A stretch of 64,000 nucleotides of DNA from an uncultured Jannaschia sp. (GTDB lineage Bacteria > Pseudomonadota > Alphaproteobacteria > Rhodobacterales > Rhodobacteraceae). The DNA lies in the NCBI RefSeq assembly GCF_947494055.1, contig NZ_CANLTR010000001.1:186001-250000 (forward strand), written 5' to 3'. Every line of letters begins with the position of its first letter. Position 1 is the first letter of the stretch. The position numbers were made by a program, and so were the translations under genes. The notes under the pieces were generated by a model that made no database searches, was not told the origin of the DNA, and saw nothing but the letters and a program-made list of their open reading frames with translations. This document shows positions 56,846 to 64,000 of the stretch, one piece after another.

Positions 56846-57651
56846 TCGTTCAGCGCCTCCAGCGATTCGGGTTCGTCGAGGAACGGGACGTGGCCGCGAC
56901 CCGGCACCTCCGCCACGATCATGTCGGGCCGGCGCCGCCGCATCTCGGCCAGCGTCTCTGGGCTGAGCAGGTCCGAATTCGCGCCCCGGATGCAGGCCAG
57001 CGGCAATCCGTCCAGCGCGTCGAAGAGCGGCCAGAGATCGGGCGGCGGCCCCTCTCCCGCGGCCAGCACCGCGTCGCGCAGCTTGGCGTCGTAGTTGATG
57101 ACGAGGCCGTCATCCGTCTCCCGGTAATGCTTCTCGACCTCCTCGCGCCAGCGGCTCTCGGGCACGTCCACGAACCCGGCCATCAGCGCGGCACGCCCCG
57201 CCACCGCGTCGTCGTGCGTCGCCGCCTCGGGGTTGAGCCCGACATAGCCGCGGATCGCCTCCATCCCGTCTTCGGAGATCTCCGGGCCGATATCGACGAG
57301 GCAAAGCCCGCCCAGTCGCGCCTTCGCGGTGAGCGCCAGCGCCATGCCGATCAGCCCGCCGCGCGACGTGCCGAGGATCGGCACCCGGTCGAGGCTGAGA
57401 TGGTCGAGCAGCTCCACCACGTCGCGCGCCTCGGTCGGGATGTTGTAGGTTTGCCAGTCCGGCGCACGCTGCGACTTGGCACGGCCCCGGTAATCGAGCC
57501 GGATCACCCGGTGCTCGCCCACCAGATAGGGCAGCACGTAGTCGAAATCGGTGGAGTTCCGCGTCAGCCCGCTCAGGCACAGGAGCGGCGGGCCGTCGCC
57601 CTGATCCTCGTACCAGAGGCGCAAATTGTCGGATGTCTTGAACTCGGGCAC
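56827..57651 (-). CDS. Alpha/beta hydrolase
   Basis: A 274-residue hydrolase. Features are LLCLSGLTRNSTDFDYVLPY (oxyanion HG-like region), the nucleophile elbow GTSRGGLIGMALALTAKA (Ser in G-T-S-R-G-G), VIRLDYRGRAKSQRAPDW and the catalytic His in PGRGHVPFLDEPES. The SRGG elbow and DYRGRGxS loop are frequent in esterase/lactonase members. Substrate unknown. The start is GTG 57651, immediately abutting the stop of the dehalogenase gene upstream; the three genes 57652-58341, 56827-57651 and 55895-56845 form one operon. Confidence 0.87.
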   Translation of the reverse strand: MPEFKTSDNLRLWYEDQGDGPPLLCLSGLTRNSTDFDYVLPYLVGEHRVIRLDYRGRAKSQRAPDWQTYNIPTEARDVVELLDHLSLDRVPILGTSRGGLIGMALALTAKARLGGLCLVDIGPEISEDGMEAIRGYVGLNPEAATHDDAVAGRAALMAGFVDVPESRWREEVEKHYRETDDGLVINYDAKLRDAVLAAGEGPPPDLWPLFDALDGLPLACIRGANSDLLSPETLAEMRRRRPDMIVAEVPGRGHVPFLDEPESLEALNEWTMLL

Positions 57652-58341
57652 TCAGATCGACCCCGCCAGCTCGGGCACGCCGGTCAGGTCGTCCAGGACG
57701 TGATCGGGGCGCCACGGCAGACGGTCCATCGGCTGCCCGGCCCGGTTCACCCAGGCCGTGCGGAACCCGTAGCCCGCCGCGGCGGCCACGTCCCAGCCGT
57801 TCGACGAGACGTAAAGCACGTCGTCCTTCGCGCAGTCGAAGGCCCGGTTCACCAAGTCGTAGACCTTGGACGACGGCTTGTAGATTCCGACCGACTCGAC
57901 CGACAGGACATGATCGAGCAATCGCCCGATCCCCGCCGACTTCGCCGCCGATTGCAGCATCTCGGGCGAGCCGTTGGACAGGATACCGGTCGCGAGTCCG
58001 GCGTCCTTCAGACGCTCCAGCATGGCGGGCGCCTCCGGATACGCGGCAAGATCGACATAGAGCTCCTTCAACCTGTCCCGGAGGCCGTTCTCCCCCTCGA
58101 GGCCGGAGGCTTCGAGCGCGTAATCGAGCGACTCGCTCGTGACCTGCCAGAAATCGGCGTGCTCACCGGTGATCGCGCGAATCCAGGTGTATTGAAGCTG
58201 CCGCTCCCGCCAATCTGCGGCGACCTTCTGCCAGCGTTCCGCAAGCGCCGGATGGTTCCCCTCCTCGGCCGCCAGCCGCGCCGCGGAGGTCACGTCGAAG
58301 AGCGTGCCGTAGGCGTCGAAGATGCAGGTGTCGATGGTCAC
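57652..58341 (-). CDS. Haloacid dehalogenase, type II
   Basis: A 229-residue HAD enzyme of the L-2-haloacid dehalogenase class. Motif I CIFDAYGTLFDVTSAA (nucleophile Asp), motif II GILSNGSPEMLQSAAKSAG, Lys in KPSSKVYDLVNRAF and motif IV YVSSNGWDVAAAAGYGFRTA with the dehalogenase-typical SSNxWD and WVNRAGQPMDRL. Cleaves the C-halogen bond of 2-haloalkanoates, perhaps from marine halogenated compounds. Start is GTG 58341. First gene of the dehalogenase-hydrolase-dehydratase operon. Confidence 0.92.
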   Translation of the reverse strand: MTIDTCIFDAYGTLFDVTSAARLAAEEGNHPALAERWQKVAADWRERQLQYTWIRAITGEHADFWQVTSESLDYALEASGLEGENGLRDRLKELYVDLAAYPEAPAMLERLKDAGLATGILSNGSPEMLQSAAKSAGIGRLLDHVLSVESVGIYKPSSKVYDLVNRAFDCAKDDVLYVSSNGWDVAAAAGYGFRTAWVNRAGQPMDRLPWRPDHVLDDLTGVPELAGSI

Positions 58342-58391
58342 GTCCAGGCCCCTCGCGTCGGATCGGGCGGACCCTGCCACGGGCTGCGGGA

Positions 58392-58583
58392 CTAGTCGAG
58401 GGCAGCGCGGACCAAGGCACAGGGCCCTGTCCCCTCGCATTCCACAGACGCGGCGTCGAGAATACGCGGCGGCCCGTTCGCGATGACCGCGAGCGAGGTC
58501 AGGACGAGGCAGATCGTCAGTACGAGCCAATCGAGGCAGACCACGCCCTGGGCGTCGATCGGGATGGGTCTCGGTAGGGGCAT
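58392..58583 (-). CDS. Possible small membrane protein
   Basis: A 63-residue frame in the 356-bp gap between the dehalogenase and fabI: MPLPRPIPIDAQGV, a convincing hydrophobic helix (LDWLVLTICLVLTSLAVIAN), then a short hydrophilic tail with two cysteines (VECEGTGPCALVRAALD). The helix and composition suggest a real single-pass protein, but no ribosome site is obvious and I recognise no family. Confidence 0.35.
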   Translation of the reverse strand: MPLPRPIPIDAQGVVCLDWLVLTICLVLTSLAVIANGPPRILDAASVECEGTGPCALVRAALD

Positions 58584-58697
58584 CGGCGGGTCCGCTCGCT
58601 CGGGCTTCGATGCAAACGGGGTCGCCTGCCGGAATGGCGAGAATGCGGCGGAAACGGCAAGACTTTTCGTCGATTTTTCGATGCCGCCGGAAACCGG

Positions 58698-59480
58698 TCA
58701 GAGATTGTCGGGCCGCGGCATGCCCATGACGTGGAATCCGCCGTCCACGTGGACGATCTCGCCCGTCGTGCAGGCGCCGTGCGCGGAGGCGAGATAGAGT
58801 GCGGTGCCGCCCACGGCCGAGAGCGTCGCGTTGGCGCGCAGCGGCGCGTTGGCCTCCGCGTGCTTGAACGTCCGGCGGGCGCCGCCGATGGCCGAACCCG
58901 CCAGCGTCTTCATCGGCCCGGGCGAGATCGCGTTCACGCGGATGCCGTCGGGGCCGAGATCGGCGGCGAGGTAGCGCACCGTCGCCTCGAGCGCGGCCTT
59001 GGCGACGCCCATCACGTTGTAATGCGGCATGACCCGCTGCGAACCGTCGAAGGTCAGCGTCAGGATCGTGCCGCCATTGGTCATCAGCGGCGCGGCGCGG
59101 CGCGCGATCTCGATCAGCGAGTAGCAGGAGATGTCGAGGGAATGCTTGAAGTTCGCGCGGCTCGTGTTGACGAAGCGCCCGGTCAGCTCGGACTTGTTGG
59201 AATAGGCGATGGCGTGGACGATCACGTCGAGCGGCCCCTGTTCGGCCAGCGTCTCGAACGCGCCGTCGAGGGAGGCGTCGTCGGTCACGTCCACGTCGAG
59301 AAGCGTCTCGGAACCGAGGGTCGCCGCAAGCGGCCGGACCCGCTTGCCGAAGGCCTCGCCCTGATAGGTGAAGGCCAGCTCGCAACCCTCGGCCGCCAGC
59401 ACCCGCGCGATCCCCCAGGCGATGGAGTGATCGTTCGCGACCCCCATCACGAGTGCGCGCTTCCCGTCCATCAATCCCAT
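58698..59480 (-). CDS. fabI: Enoyl-[acyl-carrier-protein] reductase (NADH), FabI
   Basis: The 260-residue SDR-type reductase catalyses the last step of each fatty acid elongation cycle and is the triclosan target. FabI-specific features: GVANDHSIAWGIARVLAAEG at the cofactor site, HAIAYSNKSELTGRF, and the Tyr-x6-Lys catalytic pair Tyr154/Lys161 in MPHYNVMGVAKAALE, with SPGPMKTLAGSAI. Start ATG 59480 (MGLMDGKRALVMG) is fixed by family; it lies 4 bp from the fabB stop. Confidence 0.95.
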   Translation of the reverse strand: MGLMDGKRALVMGVANDHSIAWGIARVLAAEGCELAFTYQGEAFGKRVRPLAATLGSETLLDVDVTDDASLDGAFETLAEQGPLDVIVHAIAYSNKSELTGRFVNTSRANFKHSLDISCYSLIEIARRAAPLMTNGGTILTLTFDGSQRVMPHYNVMGVAKAALEATVRYLAADLGPDGIRVNAISPGPMKTLAGSAIGGARRTFKHAEANAPLRANATLSAVGGTALYLASAHGACTTGEIVHVDGGFHVMGMPRPDNL

Positions 59481-59484
59481 CGGT

Positions 59485-60717
59485 CTACTCCAGATGCTTC
59501 GAGATGATGACGGTGCCGTTCGTGCCGCCGAACCCGAAGGAGTTCGACAGGATCGAATCAATCTCGACATCTTCGCGCAGTTCGGTGGCGATCTCGGCCG
59601 GAGCGAGCTCCGGGTCGAGATCGGTCACGTTGATCGACGGCGCAATGAATCCCTTGTTCATCATCAGCATCGAATAGATCGCCTCCTGCACGCCCGCAGC
59701 GCCGAGCGAATGGCCCGTCATCGCCTTGGTGGAGGTGACCGGCGGGGTGGAACCCTCGCCGAAGACGTTGCGGACCGCGACGATCTCCCTGACGTCGCCC
59801 ACCGGGGTCGAGGTGCCATGCGCGTTGATGTAATCGATCCGGCGGCCCTCCGGCATCTGGCTCAGCGCGAGGCGCATCGAGCGCTCGCCCCCCTCGCCCG
59901 AGGGAGCCACCATGTCGACCCCGTCGGAGGTCGCCCCGTAGCCCGTCACCTCGCCGTAGATCGTGGCGCCGCGCGCGATGGCCCGGTCCCGCTCCTCCAG
60001 CACGACGACCCCCGCACCGCCGGCGATCACGAAACCGTCCCGGTTGGCGTCGAAAGGGCGGGAGGCGAGCTCCGGCGTGTCGTTGTACTTGGACGACATC
60101 GCGCCCATCGCGTCGAACAGGCAGCTCAGCGTCCAGTCCACCTCCTCGCCGCCTCCGGCGAAGACGATGTCCTGCTTGCCGAACTGGATCTGCTCGACGC
60201 CGTTGCCCATGCAATGCAGCGAGGTCGTGCAGGCCGAGGTGATCGAGTAGTTGACGCCCTTGATCCCGAACGGCGTGGCCAGACAGGCGGAGTTGGTCGA
60301 GGACATGCAGCGCGTGACCATGAACGGCCCCATCTTCTTCGGGCTGCCCTTCTCGATCACGGTGTCGAAGGCGGTGAAGAAGTTCGACGTGCTCGGCCCG
60401 CCGGAGCCCATCACGAGGCCGGTCCGCTCGTGGGAGACCTCACCGGGCTCCAACCCGGCATCGGCGATGGCGCGTTCCATCGCGATGTAATTGTAGGCCG
60501 CGCCGGGGCCCATGAAGCGGAGCTGCCGCTTGTCGATGTGGTCCTCGAGCACGATGTCCGGCACGCCGTGGACCTGGCTGCGGAAGCCGTGGTTGGCGTA
60601 GCTCTCGGAGAATGTGATGCCGGATTTGCCGGCACGCAGCGAGGCCTCGACCTCGTCGGGGGTGTTCCCGATCGGCGAGACGATCCCGATCCCGGTGACG
60701 ACGACGCGTCGAAGCAT
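59485..60717 (-). CDS. fabB: 3-oxoacyl-[acyl-carrier-protein] synthase I
   Basis: A 410-residue condensing enzyme. Catalytic Cys163 in [13 protein letters not shown]; His in [13 protein letters not shown]; Lys/His in [13 protein letters not shown]; and the closing [13 protein letters not shown]. FabB partners with FabA for unsaturated fatty acid synthesis. It is 17 bp downstream of fabA and 4 bp upstream of fabI. ATG 60717 ([15 protein letters not shown]) is the canonical start. Confidence 0.96.
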   Translation of the reverse strand: MLRRVVVTGIGIVSPIGNTPDEVEASLRAGKSGITFSESYANHGFRSQVHGVPDIVLEDHIDKRQLRFMGPGAAYNYIAMERAIADAGLEPGEVSHERTGLVMGSGGPSTSNFFTAFDTVIEKGSPKKMGPFMVTRCMSSTNSACLATPFGIKGVNYSITSACTTSLHCMGNGVEQIQFGKQDIVFAGGGEEVDWTLSCLFDAMGAMSSKYNDTPELASRPFDANRDGFVIAGGAGVVVLEERDRAIARGATIYGEVTGYGATSDGVDMVAPSGEGGERSMRLALSQMPEGRRIDYINAHGTSTPVGDVREIVAVRNVFGEGSTPPVTSTKAMTGHSLGAAGVQEAIYSMLMMNKGFIAPSINVTDLDPELAPAEIATELREDVEIDSILSNSFGFGGTNGTVIISKHLE

Positions 60718-60734
60718 GGTCTGTTCCCTTTCGA

Positions 60735-61244
60735 TCAGCTCTCGGAGAGAGCGACCTTCATGTCGCGGACGACGTAGATCTCCTCCCCGTCCGCCTCCAC
60801 CCGTCCGTCGGCCACGCCCATCGTCAGGCGCCGCGTCTGCACTGCCTTGGTGAAGTCGACGTAGTAGGTCAGCATCCTGCGCTCGGGCCGAACCATGCCG
60901 GTGAGCTTCACCTCGCCCACGCCGAGCGCGTAGCCGCGCCCCTGCCAGCCGCGCCAGCCGAGGTTGAAGCCGGTCAGCTGCCAGAGCCCGTCGAGCCCGA
61001 GGCAGCCCGGCATGATCGGGTTGCCCGGAAAGTGGCAGTCGAAGAACCACAGGTCGGGATTGATGTCGAACTCCGCGACGACGTGTCCCTTGCCGTGCAG
61101 CCCCGCATCGGCCGAAATGTCCGTGATGCGGTCCATCATCAGCATCGGCGGTTCGGGAAGCTGCGCGTTCCCGGGCCCGAACAATTCGCCGCGGGCACAA
61201 CGCAAGAGGGCGTCCCGGTCGAAATAGGTCGGATATTCGGCCAT
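60735..61244 (-). CDS. fabA: 3-hydroxydecanoyl-[acyl-carrier-protein] dehydratase/isomerase
   Basis: A 169-residue single hot-dog-fold dehydratase that introduces the cis double bond of unsaturated fatty acids. The active-site His lies in [17 protein letters not shown] and the acid Asp in [34 protein letters not shown] and [20 protein letters not shown] complete the pattern. First gene of fabA-fabB-fabI, divergent from the iron regulator irr. Confidence 0.96.
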   Translation of the reverse strand: MAEYPTYFDRDALLRCARGELFGPGNAQLPEPPMLMMDRITDISADAGLHGKGHVVAEFDINPDLWFFDCHFPGNPIMPGCLGLDGLWQLTGFNLGWRGWQGRGYALGVGEVKLTGMVRPERRMLTYYVDFTKAVQTRRLTMGVADGRVEADGEEIYVVRDMKVALSES

Positions 61245-61357
61245 GCGTCCTCCCTCGGCGACAGTTCCGCCCCTCTATCACCCGAGGTTTCGGCGTCGCA
61301 ACCCTGCGCGATTGGCGGAGTCGGGACGGGCGGAAGGGGACGGTTTTGCGATTCCGT

Positions 61358-61387
61358 TTGAAAACGCTGCTGTCGCACCCCTATATT
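61358..61387 (+). promoter_or_regulatory. Sigma-70-like promoter of irr, possibly giving a leaderless mRNA
   Basis: -35 TTGAAA at 61358-61363 and -10 TATATT at 61382-61387, 18 bp apart. The expected transcription start, 5-7 bases after the -10, falls on or beside the GTG-ATG at 61392-61397, leaving no room for a Shine-Dalgarno. Confidence 0.5.
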
Positions 61388-61394
61388 GCCCGTG

Positions 61395-61820
61395 ATGCAA
61401 ACGATCGATCCAAACAGCACCCGTGGCGAAACCTGGCTTGCCCGCGCCAACCTCCGGCCCACACGCCAGAGGCTCCTTCTGGCCGACCTCCTCGTGGGCG
61501 ACGGGCGCGACCGGCACGTGACGGCGGAATGGCTGCACGACGCGGCCCGGCGCAGCGGCGACAGGGTCTCGCTCGCGACGGTCTACAACACGCTCCGGGC
61601 CTTCACCGAGGCCGGCCTCGTGCAGGAGATCACGGTCGACGGCACCGGCAGCTATTTCGACACCCGGGTCGACGATCACCCGCATTTCTACTGGGAAGAC
61701 GATGCGCGGCTGACCGATGCCGGCACCCAGCCGATGGAGATCGTCAACCTCCCCGCCGCGCCCGAGGGAATGGAGATCGCCAAGGTCGACGTCGTGATCC
61801 GCCTCCGCGCCAAGGGCTGA
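61395..61820 (+). CDS. irr: Iron response regulator Irr (Fur family)
   Basis: A 141-residue Fur-superfamily repressor. The winged helix is LRPTRQRLLLADLLVG to RVSLATVYNTLRAFTEAGLV, and the dimer part has DDHPHFYWEDDARLTD with a metal/haem-type HPH. Irr controls haem synthesis and iron uptake in Rhizobiales/Rhodobacterales. Rhodobacteraceae Irr lacks the N-terminal haem motif of Bradyrhizobium Irr; no Cys-Pro motif is visible here either. ATG 61395 chosen over the GTG at 61392. The fabA-irr arrangement is conserved in the family. Confidence 0.9.
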   Translation: MQTIDPNSTRGETWLARANLRPTRQRLLLADLLVGDGRDRHVTAEWLHDAARRSGDRVSLATVYNTLRAFTEAGLVQEITVDGTGSYFDTRVDDHPHFYWEDDARLTDAGTQPMEIVNLPAAPEGMEIAKVDVVIRLRAKG

Positions 61821-61903
61821 CCCCGAGGGTCGAGTTCTCCCCTCCGCTCGACATGCCGGACCGAGCATGCGACGCAGGCCCGACCAATCAGGGGAGAGAC
61901 GAT

Positions 61904-62788
61904 ATGGAACGGATCGGCTTCGTCGGCGTGGGCCTCATGGGTCACGGCATGGCCGCGAACATCCTCGCGGCCGGGCACCCGCTCACGGTGATCGCACACA
62001 GCAACCGCACGCCCGTCGAGGATCTCGTGTCGAAGGGGGCCGAGGAGGCCGCGGACCTCGCCGCGCTCGCACGGGCCTCGGACATCGTGCATATCTGCGC
62101 CCCCGGCTCGCCACAGGTCGAGGCCATCGTGGACGGGATGATCGACCACCTGCCCGAGGGCGCCGTCGTCGTCGACTGCTCCACCTCGAGCCCGGTCTCG
62201 ACCGAAGCGCTGGCCGCGAAGCTCGCCGAACGCGGCTTCGCGATGGCCGATGCCCCGCTCGGCGGCACGCCCGTGCAGGCGGAAGCGGGCGAGTTGACGG
62301 CGATGGTTGGCGCCACGGAGGAGACGTTCGCCCGGATCGAGCCGGTGCTCGCGACCTGGGCCAAGACGATCCGTCGCGTCGGCGAACCCGGCGCGGGCCA
62401 CAAGATGAAGCTGCTGAACAACTTCGTCTCGCTGGGCTATGCCGCGATCTACGCCGAGGCGCTGGCGCTGGCGGAAAAATCGGGGCTCGGCATCCAGACT
62501 TTCCACAGCGTGATCGGCGGTAGCCGGATGGATTGCGGCTTCTACCAGACCTTCATGGGCTACGCCGCGGAGGGCAACCGCGAGGCGCACAAGTTCACGC
62601 TGACCAACGCGCTCAAGGACATGAACTATCTCGCCGCCTTCGCGGAGGGGACCGGCGTGGCGAACCCGGTCGGCGCGACGGCGCGCGACAGCTTCGATGC
62701 GGCGGTGAAGGCGGGCGGCGACGGGCCCGAGGATTACGTCCCGCACCTCGTGGACTTCGTGGGACGGGCGAACGGGATCGACCGGTAA
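61904..62788 (+). CDS. 3-hydroxyisobutyrate dehydrogenase-family NAD(P)-dependent oxidoreductase
   Basis: A 294-residue beta-hydroxyacid dehydrogenase. N-terminal Rossmann motif RIGFVGVGLMGHGMAANIL, substrate motif DAPLGGTPVQAEAGELTAMV, and the catalytic lysine in AGHKMKLLNNFVSLGYAAIY. It could act on 3-hydroxyisobutyrate, tartronate semialdehyde or a similar beta-hydroxy acid; the specific substrate is not deducible. A GGGGAGAG ribosome site precedes ATG 61904. Followed by copy 3 of the repeated hairpin. Confidence 0.88.
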   Translation: MERIGFVGVGLMGHGMAANILAAGHPLTVIAHSNRTPVEDLVSKGAEEAADLAALARASDIVHICAPGSPQVEAIVDGMIDHLPEGAVVVDCSTSSPVSTEALAAKLAERGFAMADAPLGGTPVQAEAGELTAMVGATEETFARIEPVLATWAKTIRRVGEPGAGHKMKLLNNFVSLGYAAIYAEALALAEKSGLGIQTFHSVIGGSRMDCGFYQTFMGYAAEGNREAHKFTLTNALKDMNYLAAFAEGTGVANPVGATARDSFDAAVKAGGDGPEDYVPHLVDFVGRANGIDR

Positions 62789-62797
62789 TGTCTTGAG

Positions 62798-62858
62798 GGC
62801 AGGCCCCGGCCGCGGGTGGGGGTGAAGCCCTCACCCCGGGGGCGGTCGGGGACTGCCC
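62798..62858 (+). repeat. Intergenic palindromic element, copy 3
   Basis: The best-preserved copy: outer arms GGCAGGCCCCGGCCGC and GCGGTCGGGGACTGCC pair with few mismatches, inner arms GGGTGGGGGTGA and TCACCCC. It lies 10 bp after the dehydrogenase stop and 47 bp from the moeA stop on the other strand, so it may end both transcripts. Confidence 0.65.
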
Positions 62859-62905
62859 GGCCGATCACCGGGCTGAACATCGAATCGAACCGCCCTCGCT
62901 TCGCA

Positions 62906-64000
62906 CTAGCCGATCCCAAGCTCGGCGAAGGAGACGTAGCGCACCGGGTCCCCCGCCTCGACGCGCGCGGCCTCGTCGGGCAGGTCCACGAACCCCTCCG
63001 CCCAGGAGAGTCCGGAGACGAGGCCGGACCCTTCCGAGCGGAACGCCTCCGCCGCCCCGTCCCGCAGACGCGCGCGCAGGAGTTCCCGCCGCCCGGCCTT
63101 CTTGCGCTTTGCGAAGGCCGCGGGGACCATCAGCCCGACCGGCTCCCGCCAGCCAGCGCCCGCCATCTGCAGGAGCGCGGGCCGGGCGAACCATGCGGCG
63201 CAGGTGAAGGCCGCGACCGGGTTGCCCGGCAAGCCGAAGACCGGCACGCCCTGCCAGAGCCCGAGCGCCAGCGGCCGGCCCGGCTTCACCGCGATCCGCC
63301 AGTGATGGAGGCTCCCCCGCGTGCGGAGCAGGCGTGACAGGTGGTCCTCGTCGCCCGCGCTCGCCCCGCCCGAGGTCAGGATCGCGTCGGTCGCCGCGCC
63401 GCCGAGCATCGTGGCGAGGGTCTCCGCATCGTCCGGCGCGTGGCCCAGATCGACCGCCGCGAACCCCCACCCCGCGAGCATGGCAAGCAGCATCGGCCGG
63501 TTCACGTCAGGGATGCCGCCCTCCGCGCCCGGCGCCACGATCTCGTCGCCGGTCGAGAGCACGCCGACCCGAAGCCGTGTCCGCACCTGCAGCGTCCCGT
63601 GCCCCGCCGCGATGGCGAAGCCCACGTCGCCGGGCCGCAGGATCGTGCCCTGCGCGAGCACCGGCCCGCCTACCCGGACATCTTCCCCGGCCGCGCGCGT
63701 ATTGGCGCCCGCCTTCGGCACCGCGGCTAGCGAAAGGCCATCGTCGCCCGCCTCCGCGTCCTCCTGCAACGCGACCGTGTCCACGCCCGCGGGCAACGCC
63801 GCGCCGGTCAGGATGCGGATCGCGTGGCCGGGGGGGACCACACCGGGATAGGGTTGTCCTGCGGCCGCGCGGCCTTCCACGATCGGAACGCGGCCTTCCG
63901 AAAGTGTGCCGTGCGCAAAACCCCACCCGTCCACCGCGGCATTGGCCTCGGGCGGGTTGGCGCGGCGGGCAGCGATGTCCTCGGCGAGGATGCGGCCCGT
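62906..64000 (-). CDS. moeA: Molybdopterin molybdenumtransferase MoeA (partial, 5' end outside window)
   Basis: The minus-strand frame is open to the right edge; 365 codons with the start missing. Inserts molybdate into adenylylated molybdopterin. Visible: TGRILAEDIAARRANPPE and NAAVDGWGFAHG (the usual P-x-F-D-N-S-A-M-D-G region, here with EANAAVDG), GHAIRILTGAALPAGVDTVA, LSTGDEIVAPG, ILTSGGASAGDEDHLSRLL, VKPGRPLALGLWQGVPVFGL with GNPVAAFTC, and the C-terminal domain. Both MoeA signature blocks are intact. Confidence 0.95.
   Translation of the reverse strand, partial: TGRILAEDIAARRANPPEANAAVDGWGFAHGTLSEGRVPIVEGRAAAGQPYPGVVPPGHAIRILTGAALPAGVDTVALQEDAEAGDDGLSLAAVPKAGANTRAAGEDVRVGGPVLAQGTILRPGDVGFAIAAGHGTLQVRTRLRVGVLSTGDEIVAPGAEGGIPDVNRPMLLAMLAGWGFAAVDLGHAPDDAETLATMLGGAATDAILTSGGASAGDEDHLSRLLRTRGSLHHWRIAVKPGRPLALGLWQGVPVFGLPGNPVAAFTCAAWFARPALLQMAGAGWREPVGLMVPAAFAKRKKAGRRELLRARLRDGAAEAFRSEGSGLVSGLSWAEGFVDLPDEAARVEAGDPVRYVSFAELGIG

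Overview
The window is a gene-dense, GC-rich chromosomal segment of an alphaproteobacterium, most likely a member of the Rhodobacteraceae (Roseobacter/Rhodobacter group). This rests on family content and gene order: irr next to fabA-fabB-fabI, yajC-secD-secF, hflK-hflC-degP, a DUF2842 protein beside purA, an Irr-type Fur regulator, ClpS, and many four-base ATGA/GTGA overlaps. I saw no rRNA, tRNA, CRISPR array or replication origin. Most of the window is core genome. Three places look accessory: an insertion sequence (2.35-3.97 kb), a roughly 0.9 kb block inside an uptake operon (30.7-31.6 kb) and an AT-rich island (about 39.4-40.35 kb).

Layout. 1-6.6 kb: the tail of an unidentified gene, septation protein YciB/IspZ, an EamA exporter, a frameshifted IS with imperfect terminal inverted repeats, ftsY, and a small secreted protein. 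6.6-11.4 kb: xseA divergent from purD, DoxX, a 2Fe-2S ferredoxin, and a DUF1624-type membrane protein. 11.4-19.7 kb: the envelope quality-control block hflK-hflC-degP, then glutathione reductase, rpiA, thiamine pyrophosphokinase and a disordered acidic hypothetical protein. 19.8-24 kb: DUF2842, purA, secG and pyrG. 24-29 kb: a GluR0-like ligand-gated potassium channel, PhzF, a MipA/OmpV porin, rlmJ, DUF1330 and TerB.

29.1-39.1 kb is one long plus-strand polyamine/amine utilisation locus. It holds an amino-acid-type ABC transporter (ATPase, binding protein, two permeases), two glutamine-synthetase-like gamma-glutamyl-amine ligases, a class I glutamine amidotransferase, an EamA transporter and a gamma-glutamylputrescine-oxidase-like flavoprotein. 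Together they resemble a Puu-type pathway: import, gamma-glutamylation, oxidation and hydrolysis. No aldehyde dehydrogenase is visible. Between the binding protein and the permeases sits a block with an unknown ORF and a frameshifted gene.

39.4-41.2 kb: an AT-rich TIR-like (PF10137-type) gene starts inside the stop codon of thyX (ATGA overlap). It looks like a recently acquired defence-type effector translationally coupled to an essential metabolic gene. 41.3-46 kb: glyoxalase, Mth938-like, TauE/SafE, secF, secD and yajC. 46-54.7 kb: serS, a HAD phosphatase, clpS, an RsmC-like methyltransferase, an SDR lacking the catalytic lysine, prfC, OsmC and a DEAD-box helicase. 54.7-64 kb: an MFS transporter, a threonine/serine dehydratase, an alpha/beta hydrolase, a haloacid dehalogenase, fabI-fabB-fabA divergent from irr, a 3-hydroxyisobutyrate-dehydrogenase-like enzyme, and moeA running off the right edge.

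Several intergenic hairpins act as plausible terminators. A structured element of about 62 bp, built from two nested inverted repeats, occurs three times (24.03, 28.20 and 62.80 kb), always just behind a plus-strand gene.
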